A stretch of 64,000 bases of DNA from assembly GCA_040772885.1 (NCBI GenBank), contig JAXGXF010000002.1:62001-126000 (forward strand). Reading direction: 5' to 3'. Both the position numbers and the translations under genes were made by a program. The stretch is from Pullichristensenella sp002068815 (GTDB taxonomy: Bacteria; Bacillota; Clostridia; Christensenellales; Aristaeellaceae). The notes beneath the pieces were generated by a model, which was given only the letters and a program-made list of their open reading frames with translations, ran no database searches and was not told where the DNA came from. Of this stretch, positions 16,723 to 24,931 are shown one piece after another (positions within the stretch are counted from its first letter, which is position 1; each line of letters opens with the position of its first letter).

Positions 16723-16730
16723 CTGTCTTG

Positions 16731-17080
16731 TGGTGGAGGCGAGGGGGGTCGAACCCCTGTCCGAAGATCAGACAACCAGATTTTCTCCGAGCGCAGTCTG
16801 TGTTTTGACATTCCCTCCGCCGAACCCCCGCAGACAGGGTTCCGGCTTCAGTAGCTTCATCAATCCCACCCGCGGCAAAGCTTATGCGGGCTGGTTCCCT
16901 GCATTTATGACGCCGGTTGCCTGCGCCGCAGGAGGCTCAGGGCCGACGGCCGCGGACTAAGCCGCGACGGCTACAGTGTTGTAGTTGTCAGTTCTTATTG
17001 TTTTCCCGTTGTTGGGCGGTTCAGGGCCGCCGCTCGCTTATCGAGTCCTCCGTATCCCCGTCGAAACCAAATACGCCCCC
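16731..17080 (-). ncRNA. ssrA: Transfer-messenger RNA (tmRNA)
   Basis: About 350 bases. The 5' end GGGGGCG pairs with CGCCTCC at the 3' end to form the tRNA-like acceptor stem, and CCA is encoded at 16731-16733. The 5' part has the typical TTTGGTTTCGACGGGG, and the 3' part GGGGTTCGACCCCCC forms the T arm. The tag frame ends with a TAG at 16957-16959. Reading back gives TDNYNTVAVAA, an AxAA-type degron slightly unlike the usual ALAA ending; the exact resume codon is not certain (near 16990). tmRNA rescues stalled ribosomes with SmpB, whose gene lies immediately upstream on the same strand. No obvious promoter fits the 37-base gap, so it may be processed from the smpB transcript. Confidence 0.95.
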
Positions 17081-17117
17081 ATATCGTTGGGGAAACCCCC
17101 GTCCTGTCCTGCCTGCC

Positions 17118-17588
17118 TTAGAGTTCCCGGTTCCTGTCGCGCATGCTCCGGTCGATGTCGCGCTGGGCGTCGCGCTCGGCCATGTCGTCGCGCTTGTCGT
17201 AGAGCTTCTTGCCCTTGCAAAGCGCGATCTCGAGCTTCATCCGCCCGTCCTTGAGGTACACCTGCAGCGGGATCAGCGCGAGCCCCTTCTGCATCACGCC
17301 CTGGTGGAGCTTTCGAATCTCCGCCCGGTGCATCAGAAGCCGCTTCGGGCGCAGCGGGTCGGTGTTGGAGAAGCTGCCCTTCTCGTAGGGGCTGATGTGC
17401 ATGCCGTAGACGAACAGCTCGCCGTCCTTGACGGCCGCGTAGCAGTCCTTCAGCGCACACTTGCCGAGCCGTATGGACTTGACCTCCGTCCCCTTGAGCT
17501 CGATGCCCGCCTCCCACGATTCCAAGACAAAATAGTCATGCCGCGCGCGGCGATTCTGCGCGACCGTCTTCACGCCCTTCTGCGGCAT
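17118..17588 (-). CDS. smpB: SsrA-binding protein SmpB
   Basis: A 156-residue protein with the complete SmpB pattern: NRRARHDYFVLESWEAGIELKGTEVKS (N-terminal part), GKCALKDCYA, HISPYEKGSFSNTDPLRPKRLLMH, and the basic C-terminal tail KGKKLYDKRDDMAERDAQRD that enters the ribosomal A site. It binds tmRNA and is essential for trans-translation. GGAGG seven bases upstream favours the ATG at 17588 over a TTG two codons earlier. ssrA follows directly on the same strand. Confidence 0.97.
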   Translation of the reverse strand: MPQKGVKTVAQNRRARHDYFVLESWEAGIELKGTEVKSIRLGKCALKDCYAAVKDGELFVYGMHISPYEKGSFSNTDPLRPKRLLMHRAEIRKLHQGVMQKGLALIPLQVYLKDGRMKLEIALCKGKKLYDKRDDMAERDAQRDIDRSMRDRNREL

Positions 17589-17626
17589 TCCCAAACCTCC
17601 CCGGGCCCCTGGACGGTTCCCGCATC

Positions 17627-17655
17627 ATTTTACCACGAAACCGAGCCTTTGTAAA
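17627..17655 (-). promoter_or_regulatory. Promoter of smpB (and probably ssrA)
   Basis: On the minus strand TTTACA, a 17-base spacer and TAAAAT with a TGG extension. Confidence 0.65.
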
Positions 17656-17679
17656 GACCCCGGCGGCCGGTGCCAAAAG

Positions 17680-18531
17680 CTACTTCCCGTGCATCTTGAA
17701 CCCCTCGCCGAGCACCTCGTGCGCGTTGTTGGCGATCATGAACGCCTTCGGATCGACGGAAAAGACGATGTTGCGAAGCCGAATGGTCTCGAGCCGGTTG
17801 ACGACGCACAGGAGCACGGTCCGGTCCTGCCCGCTGTACATGCCCTTGGCATCTAACGAGGTTACGCCGCGGCCGAGCTCCTTGATGATCCGCTCGGCGA
17901 TCTCGTCGCCCCTCGTCGAGATGATCAGGTGCGAGCGCGCGAGCCCCGGCCCCTCGAGCACGAAGTCCAGCACGACGTTCAGCACAAACGCGCAGATCAA
18001 CGCGTACATCGCGGCGGACGGGTCGAACACGAAACCCGACGCGGCGATGACCATCGCGTCGACGGCGAACAGCCCCACGTTGATCTTGAGCGCCGGGAAC
18101 CGCTTGTGCAAAATCGAGGCCAGCATGTCCGAGCCGCCGGTCGTCGCGCTCCCGCGCAGCACCAGCCCGAAGCCTATGCCGCTGAACACGCCGCCGAACA
18201 CGGTCGAGAGCAGCACGTCGTCCGTGACCGGGGGGATCGGCAGATAGTCGAGCAAAAGCGACAGCCCGATCGACGCGATCAGCGACCGGACGCCGAACCG
18301 GAACCCCATCGCCTTCATCGAAAACGCGAACAGCGGCACGTTCAGGATCAGCACGAGCGAACCGATGCTGATGCCGGGGAGCACGTGGTTGAGTATCTGC
18401 GCGATGCCGGTAAAGCCGCCGGGCGCGATGTCGTTCGGGATCAGATACATGCGATACGCGAGCGCGCCGATGAAAATCCCCACCGCGATTTTGAGCGCGT
18501 TCAGCACCTCCGTCGAGACCTTCGTCCTCAT
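17680..18531 (-). CDS. YitT family membrane protein (DUF161/DUF2179)
   Basis: A 283-residue protein. About five or six membrane segments occupy residues 10-190, including GIFIGALAYRMYLIPNDIAPGGFTGIAQIL and GSATTGGSDMLASILHK, both typical of YitT proteins. A C-terminal soluble DUF2179 domain follows (HLIISTRGDEIAERIIKELGRGVTSL and AFMIANNAHEVLGEGF). The function of the family is not established; transport has been suggested. The ATG at 18531 has GGGAGG seven bases upstream; an ATG two codons earlier sits too close to it. Confidence 0.88.
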   Translation of the reverse strand: MRTKVSTEVLNALKIAVGIFIGALAYRMYLIPNDIAPGGFTGIAQILNHVLPGISIGSLVLILNVPLFAFSMKAMGFRFGVRSLIASIGLSLLLDYLPIPPVTDDVLLSTVFGGVFSGIGFGLVLRGSATTGGSDMLASILHKRFPALKINVGLFAVDAMVIAASGFVFDPSAAMYALICAFVLNVVLDFVLEGPGLARSHLIISTRGDEIAERIIKELGRGVTSLDAKGMYSGQDRTVLLCVVNRLETIRLRNIVFSVDPKAFMIANNAHEVLGEGFKMHGK

Positions 18532-18710
18532 CGCCATTCCTCCCTTGCCGTTTTCGCAACGGAACCCCCACCCGCATAGTATGGAATTGACCGGCTCCCG
18601 GCTATCGCCGGAGAAGCGGTCCCCGCGGCGTCGATTGCAGCGCGCCGCGCGGGAAAAATTCCGCAGCAGGCGCCGCACGCGGCGCTCTTGAGAAAGGATG
18701 TCTGAACAAT

Positions 18711-19037
18711 ATGCAAAACAGACCGCCCATGAACCCGGGCTGCTGCGCGCCGGACGAGCCGATGGCACGGATTCCGCTCTTCCAGCAGAGGCCCTGCGCA
18801 GGCCGCAGGCCCCCTTGCGACCCTCCGAGGCCGCCGCGACCGTGCCCGCCTACTCCCCCCTGTCCGCCGACGCCGCCGCCCTGTCCGCCGACGCCGCCGC
18901 CCTGCGGACCCTGCGGCCCCGGCGTCCCCGCCGCCCCGCCGGTCTGCGTGGTGAACCCATTCAACCCGTGCGAGCGCGCGACGGTGCTGCTGTTCATCGA
19001 CGAATGCGGGAATCTGATCGTCTGCGTAAAGCGATGA
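18711..19037 (+). CDS. Small Cys/Pro-rich repeat protein
   Basis: A 108-residue protein I cannot assign to a named family. The N-terminus has GCCAPDEP. The middle (about residues 30-72) is a Pro/Cys repeat built from CPPTPP-type units and CGPCGPG, and the C-terminal 28 residues (NPFNPCERATVLLFIDECGNLIVCVKR) look like a small folded strand region. There are about 13 cysteines. It is followed by a strong terminator six bases after the stop, which supports this frame over two overlapping open frames. No signal peptide is seen. The composition recalls spore-coat or surface Cys-rich proteins, but this is only a resemblance. The ribosome site (AAAGGA about 12 bases upstream) is weakly spaced. Confidence 0.6.
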   Translation: MQNRPPMNPGCCAPDEPMARIPLFQQRPCAGRRPPCDPPRPPRPCPPTPPCPPTPPPCPPTPPPCGPCGPGVPAAPPVCVVNPFNPCERATVLLFIDECGNLIVCVKR

Positions 19038-19043
19038 TCCCCC

Positions 19044-19071
19044 GGGAGGTTCCTCCGGGAACCTCCCTTTT
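19044..19071 (+). terminator. Terminator of the Cys/Pro-rich gene
   Basis: A 10-bp perfect stem (GGGAGGTTCC/GGAACCTCCC, 4-base loop) followed by TTTT. Confidence 0.85.
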
Positions 19072-19267
19072 CCGTTGAAAAAACGCGCGCACGCACGCGT
19101 ATTTTCCCCGGATTCGGCCCCGCCCTATCGCCGTTTTCCGCCGCTCGCGCAAATTCCGGCCGCCCGCCGCGGGCGGTGACGGCGGCGGGTTTCCGCAGGT
19201 TTCCTGCATAAAATGCCCCTTAACAAACCAAACTCACGATAAGTCATTGCAAAGGGGTGTTTTCAAA

Positions 19268-19420
19268 ATGTCCATGATGGAGTGCACCATGTGCCACAAA
19301 CTTGCCGACGCGCGGTCGCTGCATGGCTGCACGAGCTGCGGCGCAATGCTCTGCGACGACTGTTCGGAGCGCGACCTGGGCCTTTGCGCGGACTGCGCGG
19401 CAGCGGACGGAAACGCCTAG
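19268..19420 (+). CDS. 50-residue protein with four CxxC motifs (probable zinc-binding)
   Basis: Begins MSMMECTMC and contains four CxxC pairs (CTMC, CTSC, CDDC, CADC), about eight cysteines in 50 residues. This is the pattern of a double zinc ribbon or B-box-like finger. AAAGGGG lies ten bases before the ATG. Its stop codon TAG (19418-19420) overlaps the stop codon of the convergent dnaB gene by two bases. No family is recognised. A role as a small regulatory or adaptor protein is possible but not shown. Confidence 0.6.
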   Translation: MSMMECTMCHKLADARSLHGCTSCGAMLCDDCSERDLGLCADCAAADGNA

Positions 19421-20775
19421 CCCTGCCCCACCGCCTCCTTCGCGCGCGGCGACAGGTCCATAAACCACGTGTATTCGCCCTTCCAGCCGAGCTTCACCGT
19501 GCCGAGCGCGCCGTTGCGCTGCTTGGCGATGATGATCTCGGCGATGTTTTTTTCGGCGGTGTCCGGCTCGTAGTAGTCCTCGCGGTGTATGAACATCACG
19601 ACGTCGGCATCCTGCTCGATCGCGCCGGAGTCGCGGATGTCCGAGAGCACCGGCCGATGGCCCGAGCGCGCCGTCGGCGCGCGGGAGAGCTGCGAGAGCG
19701 CGATGACCGGCACTCCAAGCTCCGTCGCGAGCCCCTTGAGCGAGCGGGAAATCTGCGAGACCTCCTCCTGCCGGCTCCCGAAGCGGCCGCTGCCGCTCAT
19801 GAGCTGTATGTAGTCGATCATGATCAGGTCGAGCCCGTGCTCGAGCTGGAGCCTGCGCGCCTTCGAGCGCACCTCCGAGACCGTCGCGCCGGTCTTCGCG
19901 TCGACGAACATGCCCGCGGGGCCGATGCCGATCATCGCCTCGGATAGCTTGCCCCATTCCTCGTCTGAAATCTGCCCGCGGCGCACGCGCTGCATGTCGA
20001 CCTTCGCCTCTGTGCAGAGCATGCGCATCGCGAGCTGCTCGGCGGGCATCTCGAGGGAAAAGATCGCGGCCTTTTTCGCGGCGCGGATCGTCGCGTTTTC
20101 GACGACGTTCATCGCAAAGCTCGTCTTGCCCATCGACGGCCGCGCGGCGATCAGCACGAGCTCGCCCGGGTGGAGGCCTGTCAAGAGGTCGTCGAGCTCG
20201 CGGTAGCCGGTCGGCACGCCCTCGATGCGGCCGTGGTTTTTGACGAGCTCCTCGATCCTCTCAAACGTCGAAAGGAGCACCGGCTGGATCGGCTTTAACT
20301 GCTCGCCGCCCTTGCGCATCGTGATGTCGTAGACGGCCTTCTCCGCCGCGTCGAGAATCTCCCGCACCTCCCGGTCGCCCAGGTAGCAGGCGCTCAAAAT
20401 CCCCTCGCTCGCCTTGATCAGCTTCCGCAGCGTCGATTTCTCGTCGACGATCTGTATGTACGCCTTTATGTTCGCCGACGACGGGACCGAGCGCAAAAGG
20501 TCGATCAGGTACGGAGCTCCGCCGACCGCCTCGAGTCGCCCGCGCCGGGAGAGCTCCTCGTCGAGCGTGACGAGGTCGATCGCGCGCGCGGACTCGGAGA
20601 GCGCGCGCATCGCGGAGAATATCTCGCGGTTCGAGGCATCGAAGAAGTCGTCGTCCGAGAGCGCCTCGAACGCGAGCAGCGCCGCCTCGTTCGAGCGCAG
20701 CATCGCGCCGAGCACGGATCGCTCGGATTCGGGGTGGCTCGGCGCGGTGCGCGTCTGCTGTATGTACTGCTCCAT
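19417..20775 (-). CDS. dnaB: Replicative DNA helicase DnaB
   Basis: A 452-residue hexameric helicase. The N-terminal DnaB domain (about residues 12-115: PESERSVLGAML, DDFFDASNREIFSAM) is followed by a RecA-like ATPase. The latter has Walker A ARPSMGKTSFA (about 212), the H2 strand IFSLEM, Walker B LDLIMIDYIQLM (about 310-321), and RDSGAIEQDADVVMFIHREDYY with the arginine and Gln sensor elements. It unwinds DNA at the replication fork. It starts one base after the rplI stop codon and is the last gene of the DUF2232–rplI–dnaB operon, an arrangement widely seen in Bacillota. Confidence 0.97.
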   Translation of the reverse strand: MEQYIQQTRTAPSHPESERSVLGAMLRSNEAALLAFEALSDDDFFDASNREIFSAMRALSESARAIDLVTLDEELSRRGRLEAVGGAPYLIDLLRSVPSSANIKAYIQIVDEKSTLRKLIKASEGILSACYLGDREVREILDAAEKAVYDITMRKGGEQLKPIQPVLLSTFERIEELVKNHGRIEGVPTGYRELDDLLTGLHPGELVLIAARPSMGKTSFAMNVVENATIRAAKKAAIFSLEMPAEQLAMRMLCTEAKVDMQRVRRGQISDEEWGKLSEAMIGIGPAGMFVDAKTGATVSEVRSKARRLQLEHGLDLIMIDYIQLMSGSGRFGSRQEEVSQISRSLKGLATELGVPVIALSQLSRAPTARSGHRPVLSDIRDSGAIEQDADVVMFIHREDYYEPDTAEKNIAEIIIAKQRNGALGTVKLGWKGEYTWFMDLSPRAKEAVGQG

Positions 20776-20776
20776 G

Positions 20777-21229
20777 TCACTTCGTCTCGACCACTACGTT
20801 GACGAGCATGCGCGTCGAGACGCCCGCGGCGAGCCGCACCGTCACGAGCGCCTGCCCCGCGGCCTTGATCGGCTCCTCGAGCTCGATCCGGCGCTTGTCG
20901 ACCTCGACGCCGTGCTGCGACAGGAGCGCCTGCGCGATCTGGTCGTTCGTGATCGCGCCGTAGAGCTTCCCGCCCTCGCCGCCGCGCGCGGTCAGCTTGA
21001 TGACCTTGCCCTTCAGCGCGCGCGCCTTTTCCTCGGCCTCGGCCAGCTTCACGGCCTCGCGATGCTTCACGGCCTGCTCCGCCTTCTCGATGGAATTCAG
21101 CGCCTCCGCCGTCGCCTCGCGCGCGAGCTTGCGGGGCAGCAGGAAGTTGCGCGCGTAGCCGTCGGACACGTCGACGATCTGGTTCTTCTTGCCGGAGCCC
21201 TTGACGTCCTGAAGCAGTATGACCTTCAT
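20777..21229 (-). CDS. rplI: 50S ribosomal protein L9
   Basis: 150 residues, the usual length. The N-terminal signature (MKVILLQDVKGSGKKNQIVDVSDGYARNFLLPRKLA), the long central helix (EALNSIEKAEQAVKHREAVKLAEAEEKARAL) and the C-terminal RNA-binding domain (GGKLYGAITNDQIAQAL) are all present. It binds 23S rRNA at the base of the L1 stalk. It lies 13 bases downstream of the DUF2232 gene. Confidence 0.97.
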   Translation of the reverse strand: MKVILLQDVKGSGKKNQIVDVSDGYARNFLLPRKLAREATAEALNSIEKAEQAVKHREAVKLAEAEEKARALKGKVIKLTARGGEGGKLYGAITNDQIAQALLSQHGVEVDKRRIELEEPIKAAGQALVTVRLAAGVSTRMLVNVVVETK

Positions 21230-21242
21230 TCGCGTTTCCCCC

Positions 21243-22334
21243 TTATGAATCCTCTCCGTCGTCGCCGTCGCCGCGCCTGCGCTTCAAAAGCTCGGGGATC
21301 GCGCCGTAGCTCGGGCCGACCAGCGCGGAGAGCATGCCGTAGTAAAACGAGATGTCGCTGAAGTACGGAAACAGCACGAAGAAACCGATCGCCGCGCCGC
21401 GGGCTCCGGGCCGCATGCCCATCGCCAGAAACCTGCGCTCGAGCGAGCCTGCGGCCTGCACGCGGAACGCGAGCCCCGCGATCATCGTCGCAGCCGCGTA
21501 GACGGCCTCCGCCTCGACGATCCCGAAGCCCCGGGCCGCGATCATCGAGCCCAAGTACAGCGCGGCCAGCGCGAAGCTCGTGCCCATCGGCAGGTGCCAC
21601 TTCGCGACCGGCTCCCAGCACGCTGCGGGCAGCTTCGCTTCCCGGACGAGCAGGCGGTTCGGCCACGCGGTCGAGAGCACCGCCGTCAGCGCGGCGCTCG
21701 AGAGCAGAAGGCCCGGGAGGAGCAGCGTCATCGAGTTCCGGACCGTCGAGAGAACCGACGCGAGCGCGCGCGCTCTCTCGGCGGCGTCGAGGAATCCGTT
21801 CTGCAAAAAGCCCGCGCGCAGCATCATCAGGTCGATGTCCTGCGGGAGGCCCGTGCCGGAAAATGCCGAAAGCACGGCGTCCGCCATGCCGTTGGGGAGC
21901 AGCTTCAGCTGCGATTCGACCTCGGCCGCGACGTAGTCGGCGAGGCTCATGCCCGCGGCGAGATGCCCGAGCAGGAACGCCGCGAGCGCGCACAGTATCC
22001 ACGCCGGGAGCGACGCGCGCAGCTGCTCGGCGAACGGCTTTTCCCGCGCGACGCCGTTGACCGTCGCAAACAGCGGCAGTATCACGGCGAGGAACACCAT
22101 CGCGCCCCCGACGGGGCCGAAGAACACGATCGAGGCGATCAGCTGCGCGGCGGCCGACGCGGCGACCGGCCAGATGCCGCTGTGCGCGTAGAGCCGGGCG
22201 GTCAGCACCGGCGCCAGAAATACGAGCGGCGCGAGCAGCAGCAAATACGGCGAAAACAGGCCGATCAGCACGCCGAACATGATGCCGCCAATGAGCCTGC
22301 CGCGCGATTGGCGGGGCCTCAAGGTTTCAGACAA
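21243..22334 (-). CDS. YybS-like DUF2232 membrane protein
   Basis: A 363-residue integral membrane protein with about eight hydrophobic segments, a charged C-terminal tail (LLKRRRGDGDDGEDS) and the FFVLFPYFSDISFYYGMLSAL block near the end. Its position directly upstream of rplI and dnaB matches the YybS/DUF2232 genes of Bacillota. Function is unknown; the family is distantly related to small-molecule transporters. The start is TTG with GGAGGG seven bases upstream. Confidence 0.8.
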   Translation of the reverse strand: MSETLRPRQSRGRLIGGIMFGVLIGLFSPYLLLLAPLVFLAPVLTARLYAHSGIWPVAASAAAQLIASIVFFGPVGGAMVFLAVILPLFATVNGVAREKPFAEQLRASLPAWILCALAAFLLGHLAAGMSLADYVAAEVESQLKLLPNGMADAVLSAFSGTGLPQDIDLMMLRAGFLQNGFLDAAERARALASVLSTVRNSMTLLLPGLLLSSAALTAVLSTAWPNRLLVREAKLPAACWEPVAKWHLPMGTSFALAALYLGSMIAARGFGIVEAEAVYAAATMIAGLAFRVQAAGSLERRFLAMGMRPGARGAAIGFFVLFPYFSDISFYYGMLSALVGPSYGAIPELLKRRRGDGDDGEDS

Positions 22335-22400
22335 GGATTTCCCTCCGATGAATTGCAGTATGCGCGGGAAGTCATATATTCCCTTTTGACGCTTTCACAC

Positions 22401-22429
22401 ATTATAGCACGAAACCGGCGCCCCGTAAA
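22401..22429 (-). promoter_or_regulatory. Promoter of the DUF2232–rplI–dnaB operon
   Basis: On the minus strand TTTACG, a 17-base spacer and TATAAT with extended -10 (TGCTATAAT), about 65 bases before the TTG start. Confidence 0.7.
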
Positions 22430-22476
22430 GCGCGCTCGCGTGAAAAAAGGGCGGAGTGGCGCAGCCGCGCATGCTG

Positions 22477-22485
22477 TGGTATAAT
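22477..22485 (+). promoter_or_regulatory. Extended -10 promoter of the flavin-reductase-like gene
   Basis: TGGTATAAT, 26 bases before the ATG. Confidence 0.6.
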
Positions 22486-22510
22486 CATTCCGGATAGGGA
22501 GGATGAAGCG

Positions 22511-23158
22511 ATGAAGATAGAAATCGGCAAAGAGCGCCCCTCGAACTTTCCGGAACACTGGCCGGGGCAATACGAGGTGTTCTCCCATCTCGAATACGCC
22601 GCGGGAATCCCGCACGTGCTGTTCGCGGTGACGACCCGGAAGGAGAACGGCAAACCCAACGTCGGTTTCCACGCGTGGAGCTGCTTTCAGGGCGACGCGG
22701 GCGGGTTCTTCGCGATACTGGCCGGAATCTGCCGGCACACGCATACGTACGCGAACATCCGGAGAACCGGCGAATTCTGCGTGAATTTCCTGTCGGAAGC
22801 CTATTACGACAGGCTCCGGGACACGATCGAGCGCAACGGCGACGACGAGGACGAGTTTGCGGCCGGCGGGTTCACCGTCGAGCCGCCGACGGCGATCTCC
22901 GCCCCGCGGATCGCGGAGAGCTTTCTGTGCCTCGAGTGCCGATTGAAGAGCATATCCGACATCTCCGGGGCGGGAATCTCGGCGCTCGTCGTCGGGGAGG
23001 TGCTCAACATCGCGGCGGACGAGGATTGCGCGCTCGGGCTCGACAAAAAATACGCCGGCGAGGGGTTCATGTTCAACATCCATTCGCCGAAAAACCTCTT
23101 CACGGGGGAGGGCGAGCGGACCGGCGTGGCGACGCTGGAGGTCCGGAGGACGTACTGA
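22511..23158 (+). CDS. Flavin reductase-like (FMN-binding split barrel) protein
   Basis: A 215-residue protein. HVLFAVTTRKENGKPNVGFHAWSCFQGD, a later NIRRTGEFCVNFLSEAY, and the second half FLCLECRLKSISDISGAGISALVVGEVLNIAAD follow the flavin reductase-like domain (FlaRed/HpaC-like split barrel). Such proteins bind FMN and reduce it or use it in electron transfer. The partner is unknown. AGGGAGGA lies upstream of the ATG at a good distance. It is a single-gene unit ended by a shared terminator. Confidence 0.8.
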   Translation: MKIEIGKERPSNFPEHWPGQYEVFSHLEYAAGIPHVLFAVTTRKENGKPNVGFHAWSCFQGDAGGFFAILAGICRHTHTYANIRRTGEFCVNFLSEAYYDRLRDTIERNGDDEDEFAAGGFTVEPPTAISAPRIAESFLCLECRLKSISDISGAGISALVVGEVLNIAADEDCALGLDKKYAGEGFMFNIHSPKNLFTGEGERTGVATLEVRRTY

Positions 23159-23170
23159 ACCCGCAAAAAA

Positions 23171-23203
23171 GGCGGGCTCCCGGCTTCGCTCCGGGGGCCC
23201 GCC
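23171..23203. terminator. Bidirectional terminator between flavin-reductase-like gene and yajC
   Basis: A 13-bp stem with one G-T pair (arms 23171-23183 and 23191-23203). On the minus strand a TTTTTT run follows (end of yajC); on the plus strand TTCTCG follows. Confidence 0.85.
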
Positions 23204-23227
23204 TTCTCGCTCGATTCGGCTGTCGCT

Positions 23228-23617
23228 CTACACCTGCGGCTCGGCGTCGTTCTCGACCGCCGCGTCCTCGACGCTGCGGATCGACCAGCGGGCCATGACG
23301 AGCTGCGTCTTCTGGGCGCCGACGGCCAGCGTCACGGAGTCGTCCTTGAGCTGGAGGACGGTTCCGTAGATGCCGCCGATCGTGCAGATGCGGTCGCCCA
23401 CCTTCAGGGCGCTCAGCATGTCCTTGACCTTCTTGTCCTTCTTGCGCTGCGGCCGGATCATCAGGAAGTAGAAGATCGCGACCATCGCGACCATCATGAT
23501 GACGGTGCTGACGATGCCGCTGCTCGACGACGCGGCCGCCTCCGTCGTGCCGGTCGCGGGCGCGGTGGTCTCGGCGAACGCGGCCAGCAGATTGTTCCAC
23601 AAATTAGCATTCAACAT
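23228..23617 (-). CDS. yajC: Preprotein translocase subunit YajC
   Basis: A 129-residue protein. An Ala/Ser/Thr-rich N-terminus is followed by one transmembrane helix (about residues 35-55, IVSTVIMMVAMVAIFYFLMIRPQ) and the family signature RPQRKKDKKVKDMLSALKVGDRICTIGGIYGTV. YajC associates with SecDF and the Sec translocon. AAAGGGG seven bases upstream supports the ATG at 23617. It has its own promoter downstream of tgt, a classic tgt–yajC neighbourhood. Confidence 0.93.
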   Translation of the reverse strand: MLNANLWNNLLAAFAETTAPATGTTEAAASSSSGIVSTVIMMVAMVAIFYFLMIRPQRKKDKKVKDMLSALKVGDRICTIGGIYGTVLQLKDDSVTLAVGAQKTQLVMARWSIRSVEDAAVENDAEPQV

Positions 23618-23649
23618 GTTCAAACCCCTTTGCATTCATAATCCAGATT

Positions 23650-23678
23650 ATTATAGCCGAACGCGGAAACAAAAACAA
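23650..23678 (-). promoter_or_regulatory. Promoter of yajC
   Basis: On the minus strand TTGTTT, a 17-base spacer and TATAAT, about 30 bases before the start codon. Confidence 0.65.
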
Positions 23679-23748
23679 CTTTTTCCAAACGGTTTTGTAT
23701 GGCGATACTGTAAAGATGTCGTATTTATTTTAACCTTTCCTCACCTCG

Positions 23749-24873
23749 CTACCAGTTGTCGCGCCCGTGGCGGGCGTAGAACGATTCCGCCCAGTCGCGG
23801 AGCGCGTCCTGTTCGATCGCTTCGCGCATCTCCTCCATCATTCTGGTCAGAAACCGCAGGTTGTGGATCGAGTTGAGCCTCAGCGCCAGGATCTCCCCCG
23901 CCTTGAACAGGTGCCGGATGTACGCGCGGGTGAAGTTCTTGCACGCGTAGCAGTCGCACCCCTCGTCGATGGGCGAGAAGTCCTCGGCGTACGCGGCGTT
24001 TTTGACGACGAGCCTGCCGTCGCGCGTGAACACGGTGCCGTTTCTGGCGACGCGGGTCGCGAGCACGCAGTCGAACATGTCGACGCCGCGGAGCACGCCC
24101 TCGATCAGGCAGTCGGGCGAACCGACGCCCATCAGGTAGCGCGGCTTGTTTTCCGGCATGTGCGGCGCGAGCGCGTCGAGCATCTCGTACATCGTGCCCT
24201 TCGGCTCGCCCACCGAGAGTCCGCCGATCGCGAAGCCGGGCAGGTCGAGCTTTTTCATCTCCTGGGCGCACTCGACGCGCAAATCCGCGTAAAACGCACC
24301 CTGCACGATGCCGAACAGCGCCTGATCCTCCCTCGCCTTGGCGCGCATGCACCTCTCGAGCCAGCGGAGCGTACGGTGCATCGCGTCGCGCGCACGCGGG
24401 TAGTCGCACGGAAACGGCGAGCACTCGTCAAACTGCATCGCGATGTCCGATCCGAGCTTTTCCTGAATCGCGATCGACGTCTCCGGCGACAGGAACTGCG
24501 CGCTTCCGTCCAGATGCGAGCGGAACTCGACGCCCTCCTCGCGCACCTTTCGCAGGTCGGCCAGCGAGAACACCTGAAATCCGCCGCTGTCGGTCAGGAT
24601 CGGCCGGTCCCAGCGCATGAATTCGTGCAGCCCGCCGGCTTTTTCGATCAGCGCCTCGCCGGGCCTAAGGTGCAGGTGGTAGGTGTTCGAGAGGACGATC
24701 TGCGTGCCCAAGTCCGTGAGCTCGTCCGGCGACATCGTCTTGACGCTCGCCTGCGTGCCGACCGGCATGAACACCGGCGTCTCGATGGCGCCGTGCGGCG
24801 TGTGCAGCCGCCCCCTTCGCGCGCCGGTCTGGCGGCAGGTGTGCAGAAGCTCGAATTCAAAGGGTTTCGGCAA
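23749..24873 (-). CDS. tgt: tRNA-guanine transglycosylase (queuine tRNA-ribosyltransferase)
   Basis: 374 residues with the chosen start, the usual length. Conserved parts are TPVFMPVGTQASVKTM, LSNTYHLHLRPG, the catalytic region LTDSGGFQVFSL (first Asp), MQFDECSPFPCDY, FGIVQGAFY, GGLSVGEP, RYLMGVGSPDCLIEGV, and the catalytic DCVLATRVARNGTVFT. The C-terminal zinc site reads CDCYACKNFTRAYIRHL. It exchanges guanine 34 of target tRNAs for the queuosine precursor. The start is TTG with GGAGG eight bases upstream; a longer ATG frame would add 25 non-conserved residues overlapping a terminator. Confidence 0.96.
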   Translation of the reverse strand: MPKPFEFELLHTCRQTGARRGRLHTPHGAIETPVFMPVGTQASVKTMSPDELTDLGTQIVLSNTYHLHLRPGEALIEKAGGLHEFMRWDRPILTDSGGFQVFSLADLRKVREEGVEFRSHLDGSAQFLSPETSIAIQEKLGSDIAMQFDECSPFPCDYPRARDAMHRTLRWLERCMRAKAREDQALFGIVQGAFYADLRVECAQEMKKLDLPGFAIGGLSVGEPKGTMYEMLDALAPHMPENKPRYLMGVGSPDCLIEGVLRGVDMFDCVLATRVARNGTVFTRDGRLVVKNAAYAEDFSPIDEGCDCYACKNFTRAYIRHLFKAGEILALRLNSIHNLRFLTRMMEEMREAIEQDALRDWAESFYARHGRDNW

Positions 24874-24931
24874 GGGCTCGTCCTCCGTCTTGGGGAAATT
24901 ACCGCGCCGGGAAAATATCCCTGCGAAAAAA

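Noticed and set aside
16697..16730. A tRNA-like T arm (GGTTCGAGTCC) next to ssrA
   Set aside because: It is one arm of the ssrA terminator stem; no cloverleaf can be formed around it.
18602..19096. Gly-rich minus-strand frame opposite the Cys/Pro-rich gene
   Set aside because: The plus frame has a non-repetitive C-terminus and a terminator directly after its stop; the minus frame has neither a ribosome site nor a terminator.
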